Shown piece after piece: positions 18,024-26,215 of a DNA stretch of 64,000 bases. The notes beneath the pieces were generated by a model. It did not search any database. It was given only the letters and a program-made list of their open reading frames with translations, and had not been told where the DNA came from. The stretch's first letter is position 1. Each line of letters starts with the position of its first letter. A program made the position numbers and the translations under genes. The stretch lies in NCBI RefSeq assembly GCF_000425625.1, contig NZ_KE384414.1:71959-135958 (forward strand). The letters run 5' to 3'. Source of the stretch: Stutzerimonas azotifigens DSM 17556. GTDB lineage: Bacteria > Pseudomonadota > Gammaproteobacteria > Pseudomonadales > Pseudomonadaceae.

Positions 18024-19674
18024 AATCGAGCACCTCGTCTAGAAAGGCTGGGTACTTGAAGTCCAGTGCGCCATCGAACAGTTTGACCGCAGAGTCGACC
18101 TTGCGAGCGCCTTTACCGTTGCCCTTTACGCTCTTGAACCAACGGATCAAATTTTCCCTTCGATCCTCCAGAGAGACCTCTGCGTTGTAGATATTGAAGG
18201 TTTCCGTCGACAAGACTTCCTTTGCGAAAGCGTCAAGGGTTTTAATGTCAACTGCGTTGGCATAAATCATCGCTGGCTCAAGCGAAAATTCGGCGTCGTT
18301 CATCGACGAGTACAGCTTGATGTTAGGAAACGCAGCGTATTCCAGACGTCCTTGTACAACGTTACCGTTATAGTCGCCGTCATTATCCCTGAGCACATGG
18401 ATCTTGGTGCCGATCTCTTTACCGACTTCGATGAACGTCTTGAAACCTACACCGCGTACCACGATGATATCTATCCCGTCCTGCTCAGGCAGTCGGTTGT
18501 GTTTTCGTTGGTAGATTTTCTTGAGCACCAGTTCGTCCGACGGCCCCTCGACCAGGATGACCTTGCCCGACAGTGCCACCCGCAAGGTGTCGTAGCCAGG
18601 AAGACGCTTGAGGGTCTTCACCACTTTAGCGTCTAGCGTGTGCAGCCTTTTGTACCCTGACTGCACAAGGCAAATTTTGTCGATACTCAGCTTGTTCAAC
18701 ACATACGAGCTGTGGGTGGTCAGGAACAGCTGCTTGTCTCCTCGCTGGGTTTCGATGTAGTGCACAAGCTTGTTCAGATTGGTGTGAGATAGATGATTTT
18801 CGGGCTCTTCCATCATCACCAGATCGATGTCGTGGGATTTGTTCTGAATGGCCAGTTTAATCTGCACATTGCTCTGTTCACCCTTGCCGATGAGGTGAAA
18901 AGGCACATCATCGACCTCAAGCTGTAGGCCGGTCTGGATGGAGCCCGCAGGTAACGTACTTGCTGCAATGGTGAGCTTGCTATCGGTGATAAGGTGACCC
19001 GCATCAAGGCTGGCATTGACCGTCCTGACCTCCCCGGAGTTGTTAAACACCTGCAGGTTTTCACGATAATTGAGGGTCAGCTTGACGAGCTCTTCCTTCG
19101 CCAATGCGGTGTTGAGAATGCTCGAAATGTACTGGTTCTTCCCCATGGTTGGGTGGATACGTGTGGGGTCGATGTACAGCGCCTTAAACTTCTTAGCGAT
19201 CGGTTTTATCGGATTCCAACCGAAATCGAGCCATTCCACCTTATAGAATTCGATCGGAATGCTGGTGATGTTCGGCTTGGTCAGCAGGTGGCTCTCGTAT
19301 ACGGCCTCCAGCGACGGGTCGAAACAGGCTTGTACCAAGACGCCCTGGGCGTCAGCCTTGAGGCTGTTGTTCGAGCCTCGGTACTCAGGCACACCGTCAA
19401 TGTAGGCTTCGATGATAAGGCTGGGCAGGTGCTTGGAGCTCAAGTCAGAGGCGAGAAACCGCGTGACGGCATCCTGATTGAAAAGATCAGGGGAGAACTC
19501 GCCGTTGAAGGGCCGTCCACGATGATTGTAATTGAGCACAATTTCTAACGCTTCCAAGATTGTGCTTTTACCAGCATTGTTGTCGCCGACGAAAATATTG
19601 ACGTCGTCGTTGAATTCTAGAAGTTCGTCGCGAAATTTTTTGAAGTTGATCAGCTTGATGGCTTTAACGTGCAC
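18016..19674 (-). CDS. gajA: OLD-family ATPase/TOPRIM nuclease of a Gabija-type defence system
   Basis: A 552-residue protein with an N-terminal ABC-type ATPase (Walker A GDNNAGKST at 30-38; EEPENHLSH and TTHSSYVLN in the second half of the ATPase) and a C-terminal TOPRIM nuclease (VILVEGPSDE with the metal-binding glutamate; VLRDNDGDYNG with the aspartates). Length is close to the 578-residue GajA. In Gabija, GajA nicks DNA when nucleotide levels fall during phage infection. The start is GTG 19674 with an AGAGGGA site upstream. It is followed directly by the UvrD-like gene. A single-gene OLD nuclease is excluded by the partner gene. Confidence 0.85.
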   Translation of the reverse strand: MHVKAIKLINFKKFRDELLEFNDDVNIFVGDNNAGKSTILEALEIVLNYNHRGRPFNGEFSPDLFNQDAVTRFLASDLSSKHLPSLIIEAYIDGVPEYRGSNNSLKADAQGVLVQACFDPSLEAVYESHLLTKPNITSIPIEFYKVEWLDFGWNPIKPIAKKFKALYIDPTRIHPTMGKNQYISSILNTALAKEELVKLTLNYRENLQVFNNSGEVRTVNASLDAGHLITDSKLTIAASTLPAGSIQTGLQLEVDDVPFHLIGKGEQSNVQIKLAIQNKSHDIDLVMMEEPENHLSHTNLNKLVHYIETQRGDKQLFLTTHSSYVLNKLSIDKICLVQSGYKRLHTLDAKVVKTLKRLPGYDTLRVALSGKVILVEGPSDELVLKKIYQRKHNRLPEQDGIDIIVVRGVGFKTFIEVGKEIGTKIHVLRDNDGDYNGNVVQGRLEYAAFPNIKLYSSMNDAEFSLEPAMIYANAVDIKTLDAFAKEVLSTETFNIYNAEVSLEDRRENLIRWFKSVKGNGKGARKVDSAVKLFDGALDFKYPAFLDEVLDFA

Positions 19675-20152
19675 TCTAAATCCCTCTAGGCATCGCTTGA
19701 TAATGGCGTATTACCATGGCAAATGAACCGTACCTTGGGTGGTGTGTGCTGTCCATATGGCTATCAGCTGAAGACGAACGTCTAGAGCAGTTTTGAATCA
19801 CCTCGAGTGCCGTGGTCACATCTAATGCCTGCTTTTGGCCCAGAGTGTGTAAAAACGCTTCGTCAAAATTGAAGTGCGCGCGTCTACGTGAAATCTGAAA
19901 TTTTTCGGCACCTCAGCAGATGTGGATTTCGCCCAGATGCGCGATTTCCAGTCCGGTTTTGAGTACCTGTCGCGCTCGAAAACGTTTTTACACAGCCTCG
20001 GCCGATTGCAGCCGGTGACGACAGGCACCTGTCGGCCAAAAGCTGCCTGTCGTTGAGTGCAATTTTTGACTCATGGCTGCCAGCAACGGCAGCAGTTAAA
20101 ATGCTCAGAGACGATCACTCAACGAGCAATAGACCTAGTTTGTTCGACCGAG
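19675..20152. other. Gene-free stretch upstream of the Gabija-like operon
   Basis: About 480 bases with no supported gene. It should hold the operon promoter near 19680-19760. It also contains the short inverted-repeat element at 19846-19994 and a following GC-rich dyad-rich stretch (19996-20050, repeated CGACAGGCA/GCCTGTCG motifs) typical of Pseudomonas mobile-element edges. Confidence 0.45.
19846..19994. repeat. 149-bp element bounded by 12-bp inverted repeats (IS end or MITE)
   Basis: TGTGTAAAAACG at 19846-19857 is matched in reverse complement by CGTTTTTACACA at 19983-19994. The interior has no open frame of note. Similar GTGTAAAAACG ends occur around IS elements of pseudomonads, so this may be a deletion derivative of such an IS or a MITE. 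Repeats seen directly; family not known. Confidence 0.5.
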
Positions 20153-20422
20153 CTAGATTAGTAAAAGCTCTTTCACTTTTTGCTTGATTTCAGCAGGGCT
20201 TTCTTCAAATCCGTATTTACCGGCATTATCTTTAGAAGAGTTATATCCCAAGAAATAACCATTGTATTGAAAGTAGTTAGTGTCAATTTTTCGCCTGCTT
20301 GGCTTGCCTTTTTCCAGCATATCCAGAAGCGTTTTTAAGTGTGAGCGTGTTAGCCAGAATTTTAGAAGTAATCCGCTCCCTAGCACTTCAGTGCCGATCA
20401 TTGGAGCTGCTTGAAAGCCCAA
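20153..20422 (-). CDS. Hypothetical protein, possibly 5'-truncated
   Basis: An 89-codon frame. The C-terminal 55 residues (from MLEKGKPSRRK, ATG about 20320) look like a genuine small soluble protein with a Tyr/Asn-rich middle (YFQYNGYFLGYN) and a basic amphipathic end. The N-terminal part is less convincing and runs into the transposase remnant, so the gene may have been cut there. No family recognised. Confidence 0.35.
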   Translation of the reverse strand: MGFQAAPMIGTEVLGSGLLLKFWLTRSHLKTLLDMLEKGKPSRRKIDTNYFQYNGYFLGYNSSKDNAGKYGFEESPAEIKQKVKELLLI

Positions 20423-20479
20423 GGCCTAGCTCAGGGCTAGTCGTCTACACCAGTTCCGCTATGTATGCTGAAGGGGGCC

Positions 20480-20641
20480 CAACCACTCTACCTGACCAGC
20501 AACCTCAAGCGCTTCGGCGAATTCAACCTCAAGCTAAACCGGCCACCGGAGCCCTGGATCAAGGACTCGGTGTTCCAACAAGCTGCCGGCTCGCTGCGGG
20601 TGATCAGACCTAGCCAGCTAGATACCGAGAAAACGCCATGA
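20480..20641 (+). pseudogene. tnpA: 3' end of a Tn3-family transposase (Tn4651/Tn5041 type)
   Basis: The frame reads YLTSNLKRFGEFNLKLNRPP and continues to a stop (20639-20641) that overlaps the ATG of the following gene as ATGA. The stretch resembles the extreme C-terminus of Tn3-family transposases, where a YLT-x-N/H-I/L-x-R-F-G motif precedes the end. Nothing of the catalytic DDE region is present, so only the tail of the gene remains. The gene order, tnpA tail then a 120-residue protein, matches Tn4651-type elements, whose TnpC is 120 residues. Confidence 0.55.
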
Positions 20642-21000
20642 TCAACATTCCTCCCGCATCCTTCCGCCTTACACCGTACGGCGAAGTGGACGCCGTGGCG
20701 TTGGAAAACCTGCGCGACAGCTTCGACACCTCTCAACTGCTCCGGCTGGTTGATCGCTTGGACGTCTGCTTGGTGGAACTGGGTGGAATCACCTCCATTC
20801 GCGACGAGCTACTGAGATTGCATGCGATGGCTCTGACGATAGTTGAGGGCATCGCTCTTACGGTGCCTGCCGAGAGTGCTTGTATCTGGACAGAAGCCCA
20901 ATCTCTACAGATGGATCTTGAGGCACTGGTTTCTTGGGCGCGCTCCGCTCAGCTCATCATTGCGCCGCTGATCAATCTTGCTCCACAGCACGAGGCATGA
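20638..21000 (+). CDS. tnpC: TnpC-like transposition regulator (Tn4651-type)
   Basis: A 120-residue soluble, mostly helical acidic protein starting at ATG 20638 within the ATGA overlap of the transposase remnant. In Tn4651/Tn4652 the small tnpC gene lies just behind tnpA and lowers transposase levels. Size, position and overlap fit, but I could not compare sequences, so the identity is by context. With tnpA reduced to its tail it has no partner here and is probably a passenger. The arsenite-type permease on the opposite strand ends 25 bases after it. Confidence 0.5.
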   Translation: MINIPPASFRLTPYGEVDAVALENLRDSFDTSQLLRLVDRLDVCLVELGGITSIRDELLRLHAMALTIVEGIALTVPAESACIWTEAQSLQMDLEALVSWARSAQLIIAPLINLAPQHEA

Positions 21001-21025
21001 GCGCTCTCGCCGATTTCGACGAGGC

Positions 21026-21985
21026 TCAACTGTTTCTGACCATGGCTGGAATCGCCCGTAAGTAGATCAATTCACCAATCAGTTCTACGAGTGTCTGAGT
21101 AATCACAGCCGCCGCGGCCAGCGCGCGAATGGACTCCGGGAGCGCTAGGGCCAGGGGAAGCACTACAAGCGAGTTGCGAGTGCCTGAGCTAAAGGCCACT
21201 GCCCGTGCGGCAGAAGCCTCCAAGCCAAATAGCCGGGAGCTGAGTACGCCGAGGGCCGGAGCGAGTAGTAGAAACGCTCCGTATACCGGAAGCAACGGCG
21301 CCAGGATGTCGAGTTGGTACACGACAGCCGCGATCTGCGAACCCACCACCACGATTAGAACCAGGGCCATTGCAGGCACTGGCAGCCAGGCCCAACCTGC
21401 GCTCCATGCGCGAAGCAGCAGAGATCGGCGTCCGCCAAATTCGGTGAGCACAGCCGCTACCAAGGGTAGGACGATCAGTAACAGGAAGGCTTCTGCGAAG
21501 GGCCACAGCTCGATCACTGTGCCGGCTTCGGGGCCAAGGATTAGCCGCAAGTAGAGGGGCAGCAGCAGAAGCTGGAGCAACAGCAGCAATGGCGTCGCCG
21601 CGAGCACCAGACGAGAGTCCCCTTTGCCCAGGTGGGTGAAGACCACCACGTAATCGATACAAGGCGTCAGCAGGACAAGCAGCGCGCCGACCAACAAGGC
21701 CTTGTTCGATGAGAGCGGCCACGTCACCAGCCACACCATCAATGGCACCAATAGGAAGTTGGCCAGCAACAAGGCACCGACGAAGCGGCGGTTGGCAAAA
21801 GCTTCTCGCAGCTCCAAAAAAGGAATCTGCAGAAACATGGCATACATCAGCACGGCAATCGCCGGTGTGATGGCCATGGCCGTCAGTCCGGTGAATTGCG
21901 CAGAGCTCAGGCCTGCAATGGCAGCGGCCACCACCGCCGCGAAATAAAATGCTATCTGGTGTTCTTCCAGCCAGTCCCGCGACAT
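21026..21985 (-). CDS. Arsenite / bile acid:sodium symporter-type permease
   Basis: A 319-residue membrane protein with nine or ten hydrophobic segments, of the bile acid:sodium symporter/arsenical resistance-3 superfamily. Recognisable points: the LLTPCIDYVVVFTHLGKGD stretch, whose single cysteine in a transmembrane helix matches the conserved one of Acr3-type carriers, and the SSGTRNSLVVLPLALALP block near the C-terminus. I chose ATG 21985 because AAGGGAAG lies seven bases upstream; the frame is open a further 90 codons but without a ribosome site. No arsR or arsC is nearby, so an arsenite role is plausible but unproven. Confidence 0.75.
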   Translation of the reverse strand: MSRDWLEEHQIAFYFAAVVAAAIAGLSSAQFTGLTAMAITPAIAVLMYAMFLQIPFLELREAFANRRFVGALLLANFLLVPLMVWLVTWPLSSNKALLVGALLVLLTPCIDYVVVFTHLGKGDSRLVLAATPLLLLLQLLLLPLYLRLILGPEAGTVIELWPFAEAFLLLIVLPLVAAVLTEFGGRRSLLLRAWSAGWAWLPVPAMALVLIVVVGSQIAAVVYQLDILAPLLPVYGAFLLLAPALGVLSSRLFGLEASAARAVAFSSGTRNSLVVLPLALALPESIRALAAAAVITQTLVELIGELIYLRAIPAMVRNS

Positions 21986-22194
21986 CTGATATCTTCCCTT
22001 GTTGCGCAAGGGCGACATTCTCCCACTGGCATCGGATTTAACCCAGCGTTGAGGCTGGTTGCTTTTCGCTTTGCCGTTGGGCGAAGTCCGCAACGGTCCT
22101 AACAAGTCCTGCCGATAAGAGGATGCATGATGTTTCGAAATAACTGGATGGCGGGTCTGAGGCAAGTGCTCGCCATCGCCAGGAGTTAACCGCA

Positions 22195-22629
22195 ATGAAT
22201 CCTCAACCTTCAGGCATGCCCTGGAACCTGCTGCTGCTAACCTGGCTGGTCGCACTGGTATCGACCCTGTCCGCGCTGTTCATTGGTGAGGTGATGGGCC
22301 AGGCACCCTGCGTGTTGTGCTGGTTCCAGCGTGCCTTCATGTTTCCGCTGGCGGTGATCCTGGCCATCGCCTGCTACCGCTCGGATTTCACCGTCTGGCA
22401 CTATGCCCTGCCGCTGACCGCTATCGGTGCGGCACTGGCATTTGTTCACACGCTGCTCTATGCAGGGCTGATTCCACAGCCGATCCAGCCCTGCACGGCC
22501 ACTGGTCCATCCTGCTCAGGCGCCGGAATGACCCTCTTCGGCGTGGTGCCCCTGCCGGCACTCGCCTTGTTCGCTTTTATCCTTATCGCCATCCTGCTCA
22601 TAATCATCCGTCGGAGAACCACCCCATGA
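22195..22629 (+). CDS. Disulfide bond formation protein B-like quinone reductase
   Basis: A 144-residue inner-membrane protein with four hydrophobic segments. The first periplasmic cysteine pair is C39-x2-C42 in APCVLCWFQR, and the second pair is C101 and C108. This is the short BdbC/DsbB layout that reoxidises a thioredoxin-like partner and passes electrons to quinone. An AGGAG ribosome site precedes ATG 22195. The stop overlaps the start of the DsbA-like gene (ATGA), so the two are a unit. It probably serves folding of exported metal-handling proteins of the island (inference). Confidence 0.87.
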   Translation: MNPQPSGMPWNLLLLTWLVALVSTLSALFIGEVMGQAPCVLCWFQRAFMFPLAVILAIACYRSDFTVWHYALPLTAIGAALAFVHTLLYAGLIPQPIQPCTATGPSCSGAGMTLFGVVPLPALALFAFILIAILLIIIRRRTTP

Positions 22630-23306
22630 ATCGCCGTTCCGTGGTCCTGATCGTCAGTGTCGTGATCCTGGCCGTCTTTGCTGCCGCCGCATTCTTCTAT
22701 TCCCCCTCGCAATCGCCTCAACAGGCCCAGGCTCCCGGTTCGACAGCCCAAGAGACCGCGACACAACCCAAACAGAACGGCGGCCAGTTGGTTCGCTTCC
22801 ACTCACCAGTGTTCGGCCCGGCGCAAGCGCCAGTGACCATCGTCGAATTCTTTGACCCTTCCTGCGAGGCATGCCGCGCCTTCCACCCCTATGTGAAGCA
22901 GATCCTCGCCGAGAACCCGGAAGACGTGCGTTTGGTGCTGCGCTATGTACTGTTCCATCAAGGCTCCGAAGAGGTGGCGCGAATGCTGGAGGCGGCGCGT
23001 AAGCAAAATCTCCATGAACAAGTGTTGGGGGCTGTGCTGGAAGCCCAACCCGGTTGGCACGACGACCCCAAGGTAACGCAGGCATGGGCTGCTGCAGAGC
23101 GCGTCGGTTTGAACTTGGAACAGGCCCGCCAGGACATGCATACGCCTGGCGTCAACGCCGTGCTGGAAACGGACATGCAGGACGTTAAAGCCGTTGGGGT
23201 TCGTGGCACGCCGACTTTTTTTGTCAATGGTCGTGCGCTCAGCGAGTTTGGCCCGGAGCCGCTGCGCCAGTTGGTGAACAGCGAAGTGGCCAAGGCACGA
23301 GAATGA
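22626..23306 (+). CDS. DsbA/DsbG-like periplasmic thiol oxidoreductase
   Basis: A 226-residue protein with an N-terminal membrane anchor or uncleaved signal (residues 4-25), a Gln/Pro/Thr-rich linker, and a thioredoxin fold with active site C80-E-A-C83 and the cis-proline motif GTPTFFVNG near residue 198. It starts at ATG 22626 inside the ATGA overlap with the DsbB-like gene. Function: introduces or isomerises disulfides in periplasmic proteins, recycled by the adjacent DsbB-like partner. The C-E-A-C motif differs from CPHC of classical DsbA and is common in thioredoxin_4-type proteins. Confidence 0.87.
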   Translation: MNRRSVVLIVSVVILAVFAAAAFFYSPSQSPQQAQAPGSTAQETATQPKQNGGQLVRFHSPVFGPAQAPVTIVEFFDPSCEACRAFHPYVKQILAENPEDVRLVLRYVLFHQGSEEVARMLEAARKQNLHEQVLGAVLEAQPGWHDDPKVTQAWAAAERVGLNLEQARQDMHTPGVNAVLETDMQDVKAVGVRGTPTFFVNGRALSEFGPEPLRQLVNSEVAKARE

Positions 23307-23310
23307 CACT

Positions 23311-23772
23311 ATGAGCGCGCTGGAAAACCGCGTGCCACCGCTGCTCGTGGCCGGCCTGATCGCTGTGCTGATGGGTTTGTCGGGAACCAAATTGCCGGGT
23401 TTCGAACTGGCATGGACCGCGCGCCTGACCTTCGCTTTGCCAATACTGCTCCTGGGGCTCGGCGTGTGCCTCGCCGGCGTCCTGTCGTTTCGCCGCGCGC
23501 GTACTACGGTTAATCCATTGCAGCCGCAGCAGGCTTCTGCATTAGTGGAGGCTGGCATCTACCGGTACAGCCGCAACCCCATGTACTTAGGCTTTGCCAT
23601 TATCCTGGCGGCTTGGGCGCTGGTCTTGGCCTCGCCTCTAACCCTGCTTGGCGTAGTTGCTTTCGTGCTGTACATGAACCGTTTCCAGATCCCAGCCGAA
23701 GAGTGGGCGCTGGAAACATTGTTCGGCGAATCATTTGCCCGCTACCGTGCACGAGTCCGCCGCTGGCTCTGA
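23311..23772 (+). CDS. Isoprenylcysteine/phospholipid methyltransferase family membrane protein
   Basis: A 153-residue protein with four hydrophobic segments and the signature of the ICMT/PEMT superfamily in its second half: YRYSRNPMYLGFAI, then a hydrophobic pair, then EEWALETLFGESFARYRARVRRWL at the end, which forms the AdoMet-binding and catalytic portion. The bacterial members methylate unknown small or lipid substrates. It starts four bases after the DsbA-like stop and completes a three-gene operon. Such a gene often sits in metal-resistance islands of pseudomonads, but its role there is not established. Confidence 0.82.
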   Translation: MSALENRVPPLLVAGLIAVLMGLSGTKLPGFELAWTARLTFALPILLLGLGVCLAGVLSFRRARTTVNPLQPQQASALVEAGIYRYSRNPMYLGFAIILAAWALVLASPLTLLGVVAFVLYMNRFQIPAEEWALETLFGESFARYRARVRRWL

Positions 23773-23986
23773 GCGTCCGCGGCGGTAGCGACTGGCGGGG
23801 CTTGCTCGTCGCGGCAGCCTGCCGAAGGTGCCACGACCTAGCCTGATCTCCTCGTGACGAGCTGCTTTGGCCACATGCCGCTAGCATGTCTCTGGTCGAA
23901 GACATAGCGCCAACGAGTGATGTCGCAAGTTCACTCCGTTGATATCGAGCTAACTACCTAGCAACAGCGTTGAGCGCAAAGCAGGC

Positions 23987-24907
23987 TTATGCTTCGCTGC
24001 GATGACTGTCGGCCTGCCTGGTGTCGATACAAACACTGCCGTCTAGCTCCATTTCAAGTGTCGAGTGGCTGACTTTGAATTGCTCATGAAGTACTCGTTT
24101 TAAATCAGTCTTTACTCGTTCAATATCGGGCAGGCTAGCCTTCTTGATGACAACATGTGCTTCCAGTGCGATTGTATGCTCAGCGATTTCCCATACGTGT
24201 ACGTGGTGAACACTCACAACGTCGTTTACATGTTCCATGATATTGATTATGTCGGCGATGGAAACTCCTTCTGGCGCGCCCTCCATCAACAAGTGAATGG
24301 TTTTAGGTAGCATGCTAAAGCCCTGCCATAGCACGTAACCAGCAATCATCAGCGTCAGGACAGTATCTGTCCAATACCAGCCATACAGGAGGATCAATGT
24401 TCCGGCAATAATAACGCCGACGGAGGCCAACGCATCCGACACGTTGTGCAAGAATGCCGCCTTTATATTCATGCTATTCTTAGACATTGTGTAGGTGAGC
24501 AAGGCCGTAGCGATATCTACAATCAAGGCTATTCCCGCCACCACGACCACTGTCCATCCTTCAATGGGCTGTGGGGAAAAAAACCGACCTATAGCTTCGT
24601 AGATGAGGTAGAGACCAACGATAATCAGCGTGACCAAGTTAATCAAAGCCGCTATGGTTTCACTGCGTCGGTAGCCAAAGGTTTTAAAAGCATCTGGCGG
24701 TTTGCGGCCGATCTTACGTGCGATGAGCGCAATAACCAGTGATGCAGCATCGCTCAAGTTGTGTAGTGCATCCGCTATGAGCGATAAGCTCCCAGAAAGT
24801 ATCCCGCCAACAACTTGTGCCAGAGTTAGTGCAGTATTAACGCCAATAGCTGCGATTAAACGCTTATCACCCATGGCTTCGGTGTTATGGTTATGTTCGT
24901 GAGCCAT
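23987..24907 (-). CDS. czcD: Cation diffusion facilitator CzcD
   Basis: A 306-residue Zn/Co/Cd exporter of the inner membrane. A His-rich N-terminus (MAHEHNHN) precedes six transmembrane helices. The paired metal-site motifs are HNLSD in helix 2 and HNVSD in helix 5, giving the His/Asp set typical of zinc-type CDFs, and a cytoplasmic C-terminal domain with VHHVHVWEIAEH follows. GGAGCGG precedes ATG 24907. It is transcribed away from a motif at 25157-25170 that resembles the metal regulator box. It works with CzcCBA by lowering the cytoplasmic metal pool. Confidence 0.93.
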   Translation of the reverse strand: MAHEHNHNTEAMGDKRLIAAIGVNTALTLAQVVGGILSGSLSLIADALHNLSDAASLVIALIARKIGRKPPDAFKTFGYRRSETIAALINLVTLIIVGLYLIYEAIGRFFSPQPIEGWTVVVVAGIALIVDIATALLTYTMSKNSMNIKAAFLHNVSDALASVGVIIAGTLILLYGWYWTDTVLTLMIAGYVLWQGFSMLPKTIHLLMEGAPEGVSIADIINIMEHVNDVVSVHHVHVWEIAEHTIALEAHVVIKKASLPDIERVKTDLKRVLHEQFKVSHSTLEMELDGSVCIDTRQADSHRSEA

Positions 24908-25156
24908 ATTTTTACCGCTCCTTAAAAACTAGCGTAAGAAAAATAGGGGAGCCAAACGACCGCCCATAAGAGATAATAAAAATACTAGCGCCTATACCAT
25001 CTGGCCCTCCAAGCCACACTGACAGAAAATGCGACCACCCTCGAGCGAGTTCGTGCGTTATCGTCTTTAACTCGCCGACAACAGGTCGATCTCTCTCAAA
25101 CGATAAACGACGTTGCTCGCTAATGATATGGATTATGCGGTGCCATGATCTGAAGA

Positions 25157-25170
25157 TGACAAAAATGTAA
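25157..25170. promoter_or_regulatory. Metal-regulator box upstream of czcD
   Basis: TGACA-AAAA-TGTAA, a one-mismatch version of TTACA-N4-TGTAA. It lies 250 bases before the czcD start and about 230 before the small secreted protein on the other strand, so it could serve either. This is the expected type of site for OmpR-family metal response regulators (CzcR/CopR). Confidence 0.55.
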
Positions 25171-25268
25171 TCTTCCAATCAATTTTGTCGTAGGCTCAAG
25201 CCCCTTGCAGATTGGTGCGCCTTGTTGCTGCAATGACGAAGCAAGGCGCTCATGTCACTCCACAATGG

Positions 25269-25297
25269 AAGCATTACATTTCAATAATGTAATGCTT
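25269..25297. promoter_or_regulatory. 12-bp perfect palindrome upstream of small secreted protein
   Basis: AAGCATTACATT (25269-25280), spacer TCAAT, AATGTAATGCTT (25286-25297). The arms are perfectly complementary and contain ATTACA/TGTAAT half-sites like the metal box but with a wider spacing. It is AT-rich with no following T run, so an operator is more likely than a terminator. Confidence 0.5.
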
Positions 25298-25401
25298 GGC
25301 TCATGCTGCTGTTAGCTTCAGTCAGGCAAAATTCATTCGAACCTGTAGAGCTCACCGAGAAAGCTCAGCAAGCCACCTTTGAATTTAGCGAGGACTGCCC
25401 T

Positions 25402-25632
25402 ATGAATCTGTTGAAAGCTATTGTTGTTGGTTTGGTAATTTTCGGCTCCGCATCGTCTTATGCAGGAGATGGATACGACCGTTCAATGAAATTTAATGAA
25501 AAATTCCGAGCAGATCAAAAGCGAATTCACGGAACCGAATCCGCCGAAAAAAAAGCAAACGAGTTGAAGGTTAATGATATTCGCCAAGATCAGAACAACA
25601 CGGAAATTAAGAAAGAAACCAAAGCTGACTAA
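25402..25632 (+). CDS. Small secreted protein, PtrA-like
   Basis: A 76-residue protein with a signal peptide (MNLLKAIVVGLVIFGSASSY, cleavage near YAG) and a very charged mature part (about 56 residues, many Lys/Asp/Asn). The mature start GDGYDRSMKFNEKFRADQ loosely matches the EGGxxRTxxR pattern of the copper-tolerance protein PtrA and of the two other small proteins in this window. ATG 25402 has AGGA seven bases upstream. Upstream are the palindrome and metal box. It is probably periplasmic and metal-induced (inference); no cysteine or His cluster is present. Confidence 0.55.
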   Translation: MNLLKAIVVGLVIFGSASSYAGDGYDRSMKFNEKFRADQKRIHGTESAEKKANELKVNDIRQDQNNTEIKKETKAD

Positions 25633-25700
25633 CCGCTTAATATCTGAACGATATCCGCCGCCGGCAGCTTCCAAGCACCGTTGGAAGCAGTTGTACTCTA

Positions 25701-25724
25701 AGCGCCCTTCGGGGCGCTTTTTTG
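25701..25724 (+). terminator. Rho-independent terminator
   Basis: AGCGCCC-TTC-GGGGCGCT followed by a run of T residues (25719-25723). A strong hairpin and T tract, 70 bases after the small secreted protein gene. Confidence 0.8.
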
Positions 25725-25799
25725 TGTCCATCACTTGCCCGCAACATCGCTACCAGCGAATCGCCCCGGCCTTTATAGGCCGTTTCGTTAAGTCAGGCC

Positions 25800-26000
25800 G
25801 CTATCGCCTGATCTGTCTGTTATTAGCGTTCGCAAGAGCATATCCGATTGAGCTGAACAGACGCTGGTGGCGTACAACGCATCCACGTCAGGGTCGCCAT
25901 CTCAACGGCCTCGCGGTTCGTCCATGATTGAAGGTGTCAGCTCGGCCTTGTAAAGCCCGCTGATCGTTCCAGCCAGGGCGTTTTCGTAGCTATCGCCCGT
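25800..26000 (-). pseudogene. IS3-family transposase (OrfB) remnant
   Basis: Read on the minus strand from about 26000, the DNA encodes STGDSYENALAGTISGLYKA, the well-known GDSYDNALAE block of the IS3-type integrase core around its catalytic glutamate region. Later, in other frames, come EAVEMATLTW and then VRHQRLFSSIGYALANANN, matching the C-terminal YNHxRLHSSIGYxPP motif. At least two frameshifts separate the pieces, so this is a decayed end of an insertion sequence. Confidence 0.65.
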
Positions 26001-26215
26001 GCTGCCGCCCGGGGCAGGTCAGCCGCTGCTTGCATAATCTTTCGTCAGCTCACCGTGGGTGAAAGCCATCAGCCGAGGAGGCGTATGTAGCGCGGAGTCA
26101 TACGCACTAAGCGCTGAGCACCCTTTCTATTCACCGTTTAGATGCATTAGACCTACGCTATAAAGGCTTTGCTGCCCGCTGCGCCGCCGCTGAATCTTAG
26201 CACTCCGAAACCAAC

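Noticed and set aside
21986..22255. Longer N-terminus for the arsenite-type permease
   Set aside because: The 90 extra codons are hydrophilic, overlap the DsbB leader, and lack a ribosome site; ATG 21985 has a good one.
24912..25178. 88-codon minus-strand frame upstream of czcD
   Set aside because: Covers the czcD ribosome site and the metal box; no family pattern. Treated as leader sequence.
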